From Chloroflexi bacterium UBA4733 (GTDB lineage: Bacteria; Chloroflexota; UBA4733): a stretch of DNA of 24,269 bases. Position numbers and translations under genes: made by a program. How positions within the stretch are numbered: position 1 is the stretch's first letter; the number at the start of each line of letters is the position of its first letter. Below are positions 7,049 through 15,154 of the stretch, in pieces. The stretch is taken from assembly GCA_002404055.1 (NCBI GenBank), contig DHIZ01000340.1, forward strand, positions 36,805-61,073, written 5' to 3'. The notes under the pieces were generated by a model. The model searched no databases and had not been told where the DNA came from. It worked only from the letters and a program-made list of their open reading frames with translations.

Positions 7049-7861
7049 TTAAATGCCTTGCGCCACCGTCTCGCTACGCGCCGGTCGATTCTTTTGCCGC
7101 TCTTCCTGATCCGCCCAGAGGAAGAATACGACGGCCATGGCGAGGAAGAAATACAGACTGCCGCCGATCCACATCAGGAGGCCGCCGATCTGCTGGTCCT
7201 CTAGAGGTGTCAGGCCCCCCCCCCGCCACACGGCATACTGACTGTAGAGCGGGCCACTCGACAACGTAATGAGTGCTGCCACGACAGAGCAGGGAAGCGT
7301 CTGGAGGAAGAGGTAGCCCATCTGCAAGGGATAGGATAGCCGCGGGAACTCCTCCAATGGGCCCAGCACGGGCCACCACAGCAGCAATCCGGTGACCAGG
7401 AAGATGAGGTGCTCGCCGGCGTGCAACGCCTCGTTGGCCGACACCGCGTCGAATAGGGACGGGACATGCGCCACGGCGAACACCGCGTTGAACAGCAGCG
7501 TAGCGACGAGGGGCTGCGTGAGCAACCGAAAGACCGGCGCAATCGCCGGCACTGTCAGGATGGGTCGAAGGAGCCTCCCCGGCGTCCCGGCCAGCAACAG
7601 GACCGGCACGACAAGTACAAGGACCAGGTGTTGCAGCATGTGCGCGAAGAAGTAGGACTGATCGGCAAGAACATCCAGCGGGGACTCTAGCGCCAATAGC
7701 AGCACGAGCAGCCCCAGGCCAAAGCTCGCCACCTGAGCTGACGTGGGTCGCCGGGACTCCAGCGCGTCCCGACGCCAGGCGCCGCCGTAACCGGCATAGA
7801 GGCCTCCGGCGATGAGAACGCCCGCCCAAACCGACGGGTCGGCGCGCCAGCCCACAAACAC
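7049..7861 (-). CDS. ctaG: Cytochrome c oxidase assembly protein CtaG (caa3_CtaG family)
   Basis: Polytopic membrane protein of the Bacillus-type CtaG family, needed to assemble caa3 oxidase, probably in CuB delivery. The 270 residues hold about seven helices. Family marks visible are FFAHMLQHLVLVLVVP at about 71-86 (His74, His78), LLLAGTP at about 88-94, AHVPSLFD near 131, HAGEHLIFLVTGLLLWWP at about 147-164 and LGPLYSQ-like SGPLYSQYA at 202-210. The start is GTG at 7859-7861 with GGGGGA upstream. A run of ten C on the plus strand (7215-7224) encodes Arg-Gly-Gly-Gly at residues 213-216, just before the last helices. It follows coxD by 15 bases and is the only ctaG in the window. Confidence 0.93.
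   Translation of the reverse strand: MFVGWRADPSVWAGVLIAGGLYAGYGGAWRRDALESRRPTSAQVASFGLGLLVLLLALESPLDVLADQSYFFAHMLQHLVLVLVVPVLLLAGTPGRLLRPILTVPAIAPVFRLLTQPLVATLLFNAVFAVAHVPSLFDAVSANEALHAGEHLIFLVTGLLLWWPVLGPLEEFPRLSYPLQMGYLFLQTLPCSVVAALITLSSGPLYSQYAVWRGGGLTPLEDQQIGGLLMWIGGSLYFFLAMAVVFFLWADQEERQKNRPARSETVAQGI
7215..7224. repeat. Ten-base C/G homopolymer inside ctaG
   Basis: Ten consecutive C on the plus strand (G on the coding strand) within ctaG. The frame is intact at length ten, since the downstream residues remain CtaG-like. A one-base slip would alter the last 54 or so residues, including the final membrane helix. Confidence 0.95.
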
Positions 7862-7876
7862 GATGGCGTCCCCCGC

Positions 7877-8275
7877 CTATCCTGCGATACCGGCGAAAAA
7901 GAAAGAGCGGAACATGAAGAGCAGCGCCAAGAGGAGGGCCCCGGCAATCATGAGTCCGAGCGTAAACAGCGCCGAGAAGAGGCGGCTATCGAACTTCAGG
8001 TGCATGTAAAACAGGACAACCATCACGAACTTCACTGAGGAGAGCGTAAGCAAGATGGGGACGAGGTACACGCGGATCGCTTCCGTGTAATAGACTGCGA
8101 CCTCAAAGGCGGTCAGAATGGCAAGAACCGTCGCGATCTGGACGTACCGGACTGCGTTCGGATGGCCATGCTCGCCCGCCACCCGCGCGTAGCCATAGCC
8201 TTCTCCCGAATGCTCGACAGCCCCATGCCCTCCGGCAGCCATGGCCGGATGCTGCTGCACCAATTCTTCGCTCAT
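7877..8275 (-). CDS. coxD: Cytochrome c oxidase subunit IV (COX4_pro type, cluster 2)
   Basis: Small accessory subunit of the oxidase, 132 residues. A His/Gly-rich soluble N-terminus (about 1-40) is followed by three helices, with the family signature VKFVMVVLFYMHLKFD at about residues 80-95 and a helix pair at about 47-65 and 100-122. The frame can begin four codons earlier at a TTG (8285-8287), but the ATG at 8273-8275 has GGAG six bases upstream, so I prefer it. It sits between coxC and ctaG in cluster 2. Cluster 1 has no member of this family. Confidence 0.92.
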   Translation of the reverse strand: MSEELVQQHPAMAAGGHGAVEHSGEGYGYARVAGEHGHPNAVRYVQIATVLAILTAFEVAVYYTEAIRVYLVPILLTLSSVKFVMVVLFYMHLKFDSRLFSALFTLGLMIAGALLLALLFMFRSFFFAGIAG

Positions 8276-8339
8276 GCTCGTCTCCAAACATTGCTAGCAA
8301 GCGCTGCCCATTGCTGGCCCACGCGCCTGACCTTACCGG

Positions 8340-8945
8340 TCATACCGGAACGAGATAGACCAGCGTGAAGATAATGATCCAGACGATATCCACGAAGTGC
8401 CAGTACAGGCCGGCAATCTCCACGTCCAGACTGTTGTCCTGCCGGATCTTGCCATTAAACGACAGGACAAAGATCGACAACAGCCAGATGCAGCCGATCG
8501 TCACGTGGGCTCCGTGGAAGCCGGTCAGCACGAAGAAGGTAGTACCAAAGATATTCCCGTGCAGCGTCAGTCCGTCGTGCGTGTAGAACGTCGTGAACTC
8601 GTAAAACTGGCCGCCGAGGAAGGTCATGCCGAGGAGCGCCGTCGCCATGATCCAGATCCGTAGGCGTCGAACGTCACCCCGCTGGATGGCGGCCAGGGCA
8701 AGCACCATGGCGAGGCTGCTCATCAGTAAAACGAACGCGCTGACCGATGTATAAGGAATGTTGAAGACCTGGCTTGGCGTCGGACCCGAGACGCTCTGGC
8801 CGCGGTAGAGCATGTAGGTGCTGATGAAGGTACCAAAGAACAGGCAGTCGGAGCCTAAGAACGCCCAGATCAGCAGCTTCCGATGATGCAAACCGGTCGA
8901 CGTGACCTCGGCCTCAGGATGGACGGCGGGAACGGCAATTGCCAT
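8340..8945 (-). CDS. coxC: Cytochrome c oxidase subunit III (cluster 2)
   Basis: Subunit III of the second oxidase, 201 residues with about five helices. Family signatures are GQFYEFTTF near residue 112, FGTTFFVLTGFHGAHV near 132-147 and LYWHFVDIVW near 180-190. It is the same short form as the cluster 1 copy but clearly diverged (for example YEF in place of WEY). The ATG at 8943-8945 is 3 bases after the coxA stop and takes its GGAGG ribosome site from within the end of coxA, implying translational coupling. A 64-base gap separates it from coxD. Confidence 0.95.
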   Translation of the reverse strand: MAIAVPAVHPEAEVTSTGLHHRKLLIWAFLGSDCLFFGTFISTYMLYRGQSVSGPTPSQVFNIPYTSVSAFVLLMSSLAMVLALAAIQRGDVRRLRIWIMATALLGMTFLGGQFYEFTTFYTHDGLTLHGNIFGTTFFVLTGFHGAHVTIGCIWLLSIFVLSFNGKIRQDNSLDVEIAGLYWHFVDIVWIIIFTLVYLVPV

Positions 8946-8948
8946 GGC

Positions 8949-10937
8949 TTAGCGATCCTCCGGCGATTCATGAATCCAGGATGGCACGTGCCCCGGGACG
9001 AATGTCACCCTCGCCACCTCGGCTGCCGGCACCAACGCTGGCGGACCCGGTGGGGGCTCAAACACCCAGCTATAGACGCCGAAGAGCATGAGCAGCAGCC
9101 CGATACCCGAAAGGACGAAGGTGTAGATCACGCCGGTCAGCAAGAAGAGCACACCTAAGGCAACGATGAGGGGATACCAGGAGGGTCGGGGCATGTGTAT
9201 CTGGACCGGCTGGGGTTGGAGCGCCACCGCGTCCGTCACCGTTCCAGCGCCGCCGGCGACCGGTACCATGCCGAGCGATTCGGGCGAGGCTCGCCCTGCG
9301 CCGCGCCACTCCGGATACTTCAACTGCCAGAACGCCTCGCGACCGAGCACAGTCGGAATCACGGCGAAGTTGTACTCAGGCGGTGGCGAGGACGTTGCCC
9401 ATTCCAGGGTGGCGCCGTCCCAGGGATCCCAGGAGGCAAGCTTTCCCTGACGCAAACTGATGATGATGTTCCAGGTGAACATCGCCACGCTGGCGAACAG
9501 GATGAAGGAGCCGATCGTGGAGAGCAGGTTCAGATCGCTGACTCCCAGGGCCGCCGAGTAGGTATACACCCGCCGGGGCATGCCCTGCAGGCCCGTAAAG
9601 TGCATGGGGAAGAAGGTAACGTTGAAGCCGAAGAACATCACCCAGAAGGTGATCTGCGCCAGCTTCTCGTCAAGCATGCGGCCGCTGAATTTGGGGAACC
9701 AGTAATGGATGCCGGCGAACAGACCAAAAATGCTGCCGCCGTAGAGCACGTAATGCAAGTGGGCGACCACGAAGTACGTGCCGTGCTGTTGCAAGTCCGC
9801 CGGCGGTATGGCATGCATAATGCCGCTGAGCCCGCCCACGATAAACATGGAGATAAAGCCGAGGGCGTAGAGGAGCGGCGACTTGACGTTCAGGGAGCCG
9901 TTCCACAACGTCCCGACCCAGTTGAACACCTTAATGCCGGTAGGGATGGCGATCATCATCGTGAAGATGGCGAACACTGAGTCGGCTATCGGACCGAGCC
10001 CGACGGAAAACATGTGGTGCGCCCAGACACCGAAGCCCATGAAGGCAATGGAGATGCCGGAGAAGACCACGACTGGATAGCCGAATAGCGGCTTGCGCGA
10101 GAAGGTCGCCATGATTTCCGAGATCACGCCCATGGCGGGAATGATCAAGATATAGACCTCCGGGTGGCCGAAGATCCAGAAGAGATTCACCCACAGCAGT
10201 GGGTTTGCTCCGGCGGCCGTATTGAAAAAGTTAGTGTTAAAGAAGCGATCAAACATCAACTCGACCAGGGCAGCAGTGAGGACGGGAAAGGCGAGGATCA
10301 ACAAGAAGGTAGTGACGAGCGTCATCCAGACGAGCAGCGGCATGCGCAGAAAGCGCATCCCTGGGGCCCGCATGTTGATGATCGTGATCATGAAGTTGAA
10401 CGCCGCGGCCAGGGAGGAGAACCCCAGCATCTGCAACCCGAACAGCCAGAAGTCGACGCCGTGCCCAGGAGAGAAGGTGGGCTCGGTCAAGTTGGCATAG
10501 GCAAACCAACCGACGTTGGGAGCGCCGCCCAGGAAGAAGCTGGCGTTCATGAGCAGGCCGCCAGCCAGGAAAATCCAGAAGCTGAAGGCATTCAGGCGCG
10601 GGAAGGCGACATCGCGCGCGCCGATCATGAGCGGCACGATGTAATTGAAGAAGGCAGCATTCAGCGGCATGATGACCAGGAAGATCATGATCGTACCATG
10701 CATGGTGAAGAGTTGGTTGTAGAGATCCGGGCTGATGACGTGCTCGTTGGGCTGAGCGAGCTGGATGCGCATGAGCATCGCCTGAATGCCGCCGATGAGG
10801 AAAAAGACGAATGCTGAGCCGCCGTAGAGGATGCCGATTCGCTTGGCATCTACCGTGGTAAGCCAGCTCACCAGACCCCGCATCGCCCCATACTTAGCGG
10901 GCTGCGTGAGAATGCCGGGATGTGCGATCGTTGCCAT
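8949..10937 (-). CDS. coxA: Cytochrome c oxidase subunit I with fused C-terminal two-helix domain (cluster 2)
   Basis: Catalytic heme-copper oxidase subunit, 662 residues against about 550 for cluster 1. Ligands: low-spin heme His80 and His395, high-spin heme His393, CuB His258, His307 and His308, with Tyr262 in GHPEVY. Glu260 (A1 subfamily), Asp109 (GARDVAFP) and Lys336 are all present. After the canonical domain ends (about residue 540) there is a low-complexity linker to about 580, then HMPRPSWYP at 581-589 and two helices at about 589-609 and 611-627, then a proline-rich tail. This extension resembles the separate 88-residue protein of cluster 1. The ATG is at 10935-10937; upstream GGGGAG is rather distant (about 12 bases). 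coxB precedes it by 82 bases. Confidence 0.96.
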   Translation of the reverse strand: MATIAHPGILTQPAKYGAMRGLVSWLTTVDAKRIGILYGGSAFVFFLIGGIQAMLMRIQLAQPNEHVISPDLYNQLFTMHGTIMIFLVIMPLNAAFFNYIVPLMIGARDVAFPRLNAFSFWIFLAGGLLMNASFFLGGAPNVGWFAYANLTEPTFSPGHGVDFWLFGLQMLGFSSLAAAFNFMITIINMRAPGMRFLRMPLLVWMTLVTTFLLILAFPVLTAALVELMFDRFFNTNFFNTAAGANPLLWVNLFWIFGHPEVYILIIPAMGVISEIMATFSRKPLFGYPVVVFSGISIAFMGFGVWAHHMFSVGLGPIADSVFAIFTMMIAIPTGIKVFNWVGTLWNGSLNVKSPLLYALGFISMFIVGGLSGIMHAIPPADLQQHGTYFVVAHLHYVLYGGSIFGLFAGIHYWFPKFSGRMLDEKLAQITFWVMFFGFNVTFFPMHFTGLQGMPRRVYTYSAALGVSDLNLLSTIGSFILFASVAMFTWNIIISLRQGKLASWDPWDGATLEWATSSPPPEYNFAVIPTVLGREAFWQLKYPEWRGAGRASPESLGMVPVAGGAGTVTDAVALQPQPVQIHMPRPSWYPLIVALGVLFLLTGVIYTFVLSGIGLLLMLFGVYSWVFEPPPGPPALVPAAEVARVTFVPGHVPSWIHESPEDR

Positions 10938-11019
10938 GTGCTTGCCAATCTCCCCTTCAGTGCTGCGAGTCCATTGGTCGACGCCGGCCTGGCCAGACGA
11001 TACCCATCGCTCAGCTAGG

Positions 11020-12108
11020 TTATTGCAGGCTCTCCAGATAGGCGGTCAGGTCTTGCACCTCTTGCGGCGGCAGTTGACCCTTATGGATGAAAGTGGACAT
11101 CAGATTGCCCGGCTTGACGGCGTCGGGATCCGCTAACCAGACGGACGTGTCCTGGGCGTTATTGACCATTTCGCCGCCGGCCAATGTGCCCCGGCTGCCA
11201 TAGTGCGTGAGATTGGGACCAATAATGGTGAGGCCATTGACCGGGAAACCGGTTGGGGCAGTGGCGCCGATTTGATGACAGGCGGCGCACCCCGCGCTGG
11301 TGAAGTCGGTAGCGCCGGCCTGCAACTGCGCGCCACTCGGCGCAGCGGCAGGGCGCTGCTGGGCCGCCAGCCAGGCGGCGAAATCCGCCGGGCTATCGAC
11401 GACGACCCGGAAGCCCATGTTGGCATGGGAAATGCCGCAAAACTCCGCGCACTGGCCAAAGTAGGTGCCGGTGTGCTCCGGCGTGAACCAGATGTAATTG
11501 GTGTGATTGGGGATCATGTCGCGTTTGCCGGCGAGCTTCGGTACCCAGAAGCTGTGGATGACGTCCGCCGACTGCAAGGCGACATTCACTGCCCGGCCAG
11601 TGGGTATGTGCATCTCGTTCGCAGTGACGACGTGCTGGTCCGGATACTTAAATTCAAACCACCACTGGTGACCGATCGCCGTCACTTGCAAGGAGTTTGC
11701 CGGCGCGTCACCGCCGCTTTGAAAGATCAAACCAACAGTCGGCACGCCAATGAACATCAAGATCACGATAGGCACAGCGGTCCAGGCAATCTCCAGGCTG
11801 CGGTTACCTTGCAACAACCGGGGCCGGGGGTCGCCAGGCCGACCGCGAAAGCGAATGGCGGCGTAAACGAGCACGCCCCCGACGATCAGGAACACGCCGA
11901 CAGCGGCCCAGAACGTCAGCGCGAAGAGATTTTGAATGTTCTGGGAGTAATCCGACTCCGGCGCCAGGCTGTTTTGCGGCTGCGCAGCGCAGCCTGCCAG
12001 GAAGAGCAGGAGGAGACCCCCAGACGCCAGAGCCGCATACCGGCGGCAACGCCCATGGTGTCCGTTCGGCGTCGTGGGACGCCGATCGAACGGGGTCTGG
12101 CCAGACAT
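11020..12108 (-). CDS. coxB: Cytochrome c oxidase subunit II fused to cytochrome c (caa3 type, cluster 2)
   Basis: Electron-entry subunit of the second oxidase, 362 residues. A lipoprotein signal (LLFLAGC, lipid cysteine about residue 40) is followed by two helices, the CuA domain with His185, Cys220, Cys224, His228 and Met231, and a cytochrome c domain with CAACH at 274-278 and likely axial Met337. Its last 19 residues are nearly identical to the cluster 1 CoxB, showing that the two are paralogues. The frame extends upstream to 12186, but the ATG at 12106-12108 has AAGGGGAC six bases upstream and leads straight into the signal peptide. A promoter with TATAAT lies about 43 bases upstream of the start, and the two-component genes lie just beyond it. 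Confidence 0.95.
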   Translation of the reverse strand: MSGQTPFDRRPTTPNGHHGRCRRYAALASGGLLLLFLAGCAAQPQNSLAPESDYSQNIQNLFALTFWAAVGVFLIVGGVLVYAAIRFRGRPGDPRPRLLQGNRSLEIAWTAVPIVILMFIGVPTVGLIFQSGGDAPANSLQVTAIGHQWWFEFKYPDQHVVTANEMHIPTGRAVNVALQSADVIHSFWVPKLAGKRDMIPNHTNYIWFTPEHTGTYFGQCAEFCGISHANMGFRVVVDSPADFAAWLAAQQRPAAAPSGAQLQAGATDFTSAGCAACHQIGATAPTGFPVNGLTIIGPNLTHYGSRGTLAGGEMVNNAQDTSVWLADPDAVKPGNLMSTFIHKGQLPPQEVQDLTAYLESLQ

Positions 12109-12125
12109 CGTTACGTCCCCTTCGC

Positions 12126-12190
12126 TGCAAGACTGCTCGGAACAGCATCGTCGGGGGATTATAGGTGCAATATCGCAAAGTTGCAAGACT
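12126..12190. repeat. 9-bp direct repeats flanking the cluster 2 promoter
   Basis: TGCAAGACT occurs at 12126-12134 and 12182-12190, 56 bases apart and bracketing the promoter from the -35 region to the leader. They could be binding half-sites for a regulator such as the adjacent OmpR-family protein, or chance. Confidence 0.3.
12158..12186 (-). promoter_or_regulatory. Promoter of oxidase cluster 2
   Basis: On the minus strand TTGCAA (12181-12186) and a consensus TATAAT (12158-12163) are 17 bases apart. The implied start of transcription is near 12151, giving a leader of about 43 bases to coxB. The -10 is perfect and the -35 matches at four of six positions, suggesting a basal promoter that an activator could boost. 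Confidence 0.75.
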
Positions 12191-12224
12191 TCGAATTCAC
12201 GCGGTCGCGGTTGGGCGCCAGCCG

Positions 12225-12926
12225 TTACCGGCCGAGCCTGTAGCCAACGTCGCGTACCGTCAGCAGGTAGCGGGGCGCCCGTGGCTCCGGCTCAATCTTG
12301 GCCCGCAGATGGCGGATGTGCGCGTCGAGCAAGCGCGACTCGCCTTCGGTGACGTAGCCCCAGACGGCCTGCACCAACTCGTCGCGCGTGGCGACGGCGC
12401 CTGCCCGCTGCGCCAGGTAGGCCAGCAAGTCGAACTCGGTGCGCGTTAGCACGATGTCACGCCCACTAACGGTCACCGTTCGCGCCTGGGACCGGATCAC
12501 CAAATCGCGAAAACGCCAGGCGTCGCCCTCATCTGGACTGCCACGTACACTGCGGCGCAGCACGGCACGCACACGGGCGATCAGTTCACGCGGGCTGAAC
12601 GGCTTCGTGACATAGTCGTCGGCGCCCAGTTCCATGCCGACGATGCGGTCCACTTCATCGCCGCGAGCCGTGAGCATAACGATCGGTAGGTCGGGCTGCA
12701 ACCGGCGCAAGCGGTGGAACAGCTCAATGCCGTCAAGGTCGGGCAACATGAGATCGAGGATGACCACGTCTGGTGGCCGGAGCGTTACCCGTTCTAGCCC
12801 CTCGCCGCCGGTGGCGACCTCCTCCACCAGGAAACCCTGGCGCTCGAAGGCAACACGCAGACTGAGCCGCACACCCGGGTCGTCTTCCACGACCAGGATG
12901 CGCTGCGGTTCCGGCGTAGGCGTCAT
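12225..12926 (-). CDS. OmpR-family response regulator
   Basis: DNA-binding response regulator, 233 residues. The receiver domain (about 8-120) has the acidic pair Asp15/Asp16, phospho-acceptor Asp58 (VVILDLMLPDLDG), Thr86 and Lys108 (GADDYVTKPF). The C-terminal winged helix (about 136-231) has the LTRTEFDLLAYLAQRAG and HIRHLRAKIEP...VRDVGYRL signatures of the OmpR/PhoB class. Its ATG overlaps the kinase stop (ATGA at 12923-12926), so the pair is translationally coupled. The stop lies 117 bases from the coxB start of oxidase cluster 2, with that cluster's promoter in between, so control of the oxidase is a reasonable inference. Confidence 0.95.
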   Translation of the reverse strand: MTPTPEPQRILVVEDDPGVRLSLRVAFERQGFLVEEVATGGEGLERVTLRPPDVVILDLMLPDLDGIELFHRLRRLQPDLPIVMLTARGDEVDRIVGMELGADDYVTKPFSPRELIARVRAVLRRSVRGSPDEGDAWRFRDLVIRSQARTVTVSGRDIVLTRTEFDLLAYLAQRAGAVATRDELVQAVWGYVTEGESRLLDAHIRHLRAKIEPEPRAPRYLLTVRDVGYRLGR

Positions 12927-14545
12927 CCGGCTGCCGCCAGCGGTAAGGTAATCCAGAATGTAGCCCCCCTGCCGGGTTGACTCTCGTACCCGACCTGACC
13001 GTGCAGCAGGGTCATGAGCTCGCGCGTCAGGTAGAGACCGAGGCCGACGCCTGCCGCGCTGCCGGGCTGCCCCGCGAAGCGTCGGAAGAGCAGCGGCTGT
13101 TGGTCAACCGGTATGCCCGGACCGCTGTCGCTGACACTCAGCCGCAACTGTTCCCCCTGCTGTCCTGCCCGGATTGCAATAGGCGTCTCCAGCGGAGAAA
13201 ACTTGAGCGCGTTGGACAACAAGTTATCGATCACCTGGCGCAGCCGGTCCGGGTCGGCTTCCACTAACGGCAGATTACTGGAGATATCGACCTGGAAAGT
13301 CCGCTCGGGCGCCAGATGGCGTGGCAGCGCCAGCGCCTCCCTTACCAGTTCGGCAACATCCACCGGACGGGGATGGTACGGCAGGGTGCCGGCATCCAGG
13401 CGCGCGGCATCCAGCACATTCTGCACCAGCCGTCCCAGCCGCTCCGACTCCCGGTTGATGGTGCCGGCCAGCACGTACACGTCGGCGGCGGCAAAGTCAT
13501 GGTCCGTTAACAGTTCACTCAGCGCCCGAATGGACGTGAGTGGTGTGCGCAACTCGTGGGAGACGGTGGAGAGCAATTCGGACTTCATCCGGACCAGCTC
13601 GCGGGAGGCGGTCACGTCGCGCAGAACGATCACCCAGCGCACCTCCTGGGCCGGACCGCCGCGGGCACGAGCGATCGTGGCGCCAAACCAGCGCTCCTGC
13701 CCGCCACTGACGCGGACGAGTGTCTCCACGTAGGCATTCGCCGTCCCGGCGATCAGCACATCGCGCACGGGACAACGACCGCCCTCATCGTGGCAGTCCA
13801 GCACCGTGTGCAGCAGCTTCCCGATGGCATCGCGGGCGAGCACCCCGAACAACCGCTCGCAGCTTGGACTAAACAGCACCATGCAACCCGCGCCATCAAG
13901 TGCCACTATGCCGTCTTCCGCGTGACGTACGATGGCGTCGAGCAATTCCTTCTGGTGCGACACCTCGGCGAGCGCCCGTTTGGTGCGCGCCCGCTCCAGC
14001 GCCTGCTCGATAGCCGCCGCCGCCTGGTTGGCGAAACCCACCAGCAGGCCCACCTCCGCCGCCGTGAAAAGGTGCGGCTCGGGCAGGTAGACGTTCAGGG
14101 CCCCGATCGGCTGCCCTTCGCTAAAGAGCGGCGCACTCAACAGCGAACGCAGGCCTTCTTGCTCCAAGGGGTCACCGGTCTCGATTTCCGGCTGCTGCCT
14201 CATGTCAGCCACGGCAACGGGCTGCCCCGTCTGGACTACCTGAGCCGTCACGCCCTCGTCCGGCTGCTGGTGGGCCACCTCGCGCGCATAAGCGCGACTG
14301 AGACCGCTGCTCGCCAGCCGGCGCAGCCGCCCACTATCGTCGCGCCGCCAGACGGCAGCGGCCCGTGCGTCAAACAGCGCGCGGACGCCGGCCAGCACCG
14401 TTTGCAGCACGTCGTGCAGCGTGAGGCTGGAGACGACGGCCAGACTGGCTTCCAGCAGCGAATGCAGTTGCGCCTGGGTGCGTGCCAGGTCGGCATGCAG
14501 CGCTTGATTGCGCTCCTGGAGCACTTCCAGTTCGGAACGGGCCAC
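12923..14545 (-). CDS. Soluble sensor histidine kinase (coiled coil-GAF-PAS-HisKA-HATPase)
   Basis: Cytoplasmic histidine kinase, 540 residues, with no transmembrane segment. Order: N-terminal coiled coil (about 3-35), GAF domain (about 37-185), PAS domain (about 200-312), dimerization domain with phospho-acceptor His330 (STVSHELRTPLTS), and ATPase domain with N-box DNLLSNALKFS at 440-450, DSGPGIP at 473-479 and GVGLGLYL at 499-506. The PAS domain holds four cysteines (221, 229, 251, 258), including CHDEGGRC, so a redox or metal signal is possible. The start is GTG at 14543-14545 with GGAG seven bases upstream; it lies 12 bases after the MOSC gene. It is coupled to the response regulator downstream. 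Confidence 0.93.
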   Translation of the reverse strand: MARSELEVLQERNQALHADLARTQAQLHSLLEASLAVVSSLTLHDVLQTVLAGVRALFDARAAAVWRRDDSGRLRRLASSGLSRAYAREVAHQQPDEGVTAQVVQTGQPVAVADMRQQPEIETGDPLEQEGLRSLLSAPLFSEGQPIGALNVYLPEPHLFTAAEVGLLVGFANQAAAAIEQALERARTKRALAEVSHQKELLDAIVRHAEDGIVALDGAGCMVLFSPSCERLFGVLARDAIGKLLHTVLDCHDEGGRCPVRDVLIAGTANAYVETLVRVSGGQERWFGATIARARGGPAQEVRWVIVLRDVTASRELVRMKSELLSTVSHELRTPLTSIRALSELLTDHDFAAADVYVLAGTINRESERLGRLVQNVLDAARLDAGTLPYHPRPVDVAELVREALALPRHLAPERTFQVDISSNLPLVEADPDRLRQVIDNLLSNALKFSPLETPIAIRAGQQGEQLRLSVSDSGPGIPVDQQPLLFRRFAGQPGSAAGVGLGLYLTRELMTLLHGQVGYESQPGRGATFWITLPLAAAG

Positions 14546-14557
14546 GTATCGACTCCA

Positions 14558-15049
14558 TCACCACACGGCGGCCGGTTCCACCAACAGTTCTACCGGATCT
14601 CCGGTCCGCAGGGTGCCTTGCTGGACAACACGCGTGTAGACCCGGCTCTCGCCGGGATGATCCTCGTACAGGATACGCGCGAACTGCCCGTTGGTGAAGG
14701 AGAAAGCGATGTTCAGGCAGGGGGTCGTGTAGCGGGTCACTTCCAGCAGGACGTCGTTGCCGAGCCGCAGGCGCACGCCGGGTGTGACAAGGCGCCAATC
14801 GAGACCAGCGATGGTGACGTTCTCGCCAGCGGTGCCGGGCGCAATAGGGTGCCCTTCCGCTTGCAATCGTTCGATCACTTCCAACGCGAACAGACAGACC
14901 GCGCGCTCGGGCCCGCCGTGGCCGGAGCCACGATGCCGATCATCGGCCAGACCCATCTCATCGACGACCGCTTCGGTCACCGGCAGTTTCGGTACGCCAC
15001 CGGGAGAGATGGCAAGCTGGGCGATCCGACCGTGTGTGGACTTATGCAT
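14558..15049 (-). CDS. MOSC domain-containing protein
   Basis: A stand-alone MOSC domain, 163 residues. These domains are related to the C-terminus of molybdenum cofactor sulfurases and are thought to carry sulfur or bind Mo cofactor. Visible marks are GGVPKLPVTEAVVDEMGLADDR with basic residues after it, GTAGENVTIAGLDW at about 91-104, GVRLRLG, and a Cys in TTPCLNI at about 122-128, where the family's functional cysteine usually sits. The frame is open to 15193, but the ATG at 15047-15049 has AGAGGTG seven bases upstream and gives the usual length. It ends 12 bases before the histidine kinase gene, so the three genes probably form one unit. Confidence 0.87.
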   Translation of the reverse strand: MHKSTHGRIAQLAISPGGVPKLPVTEAVVDEMGLADDRHRGSGHGGPERAVCLFALEVIERLQAEGHPIAPGTAGENVTIAGLDWRLVTPGVRLRLGNDVLLEVTRYTTPCLNIAFSFTNGQFARILYEDHPGESRVYTRVVQQGTLRTGDPVELLVEPAAVW

Positions 15050-15154
15050 AGGAGGACACCTCTCTTTCGCAGGGCTGCAGTCGTTGCCCGGTCCCTGCCG
15101 TATACTATCAGAGCACGAGGCGATAATGGCAGGCTGCGGCTCGAAACGTGAGGC

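Noticed and set aside
8291..8300. Ten-base palindrome TTGCTAGCAA between coxC and coxD of cluster 2
   Set aside because: A single short palindrome without a promoter nearby; no function can be supported.
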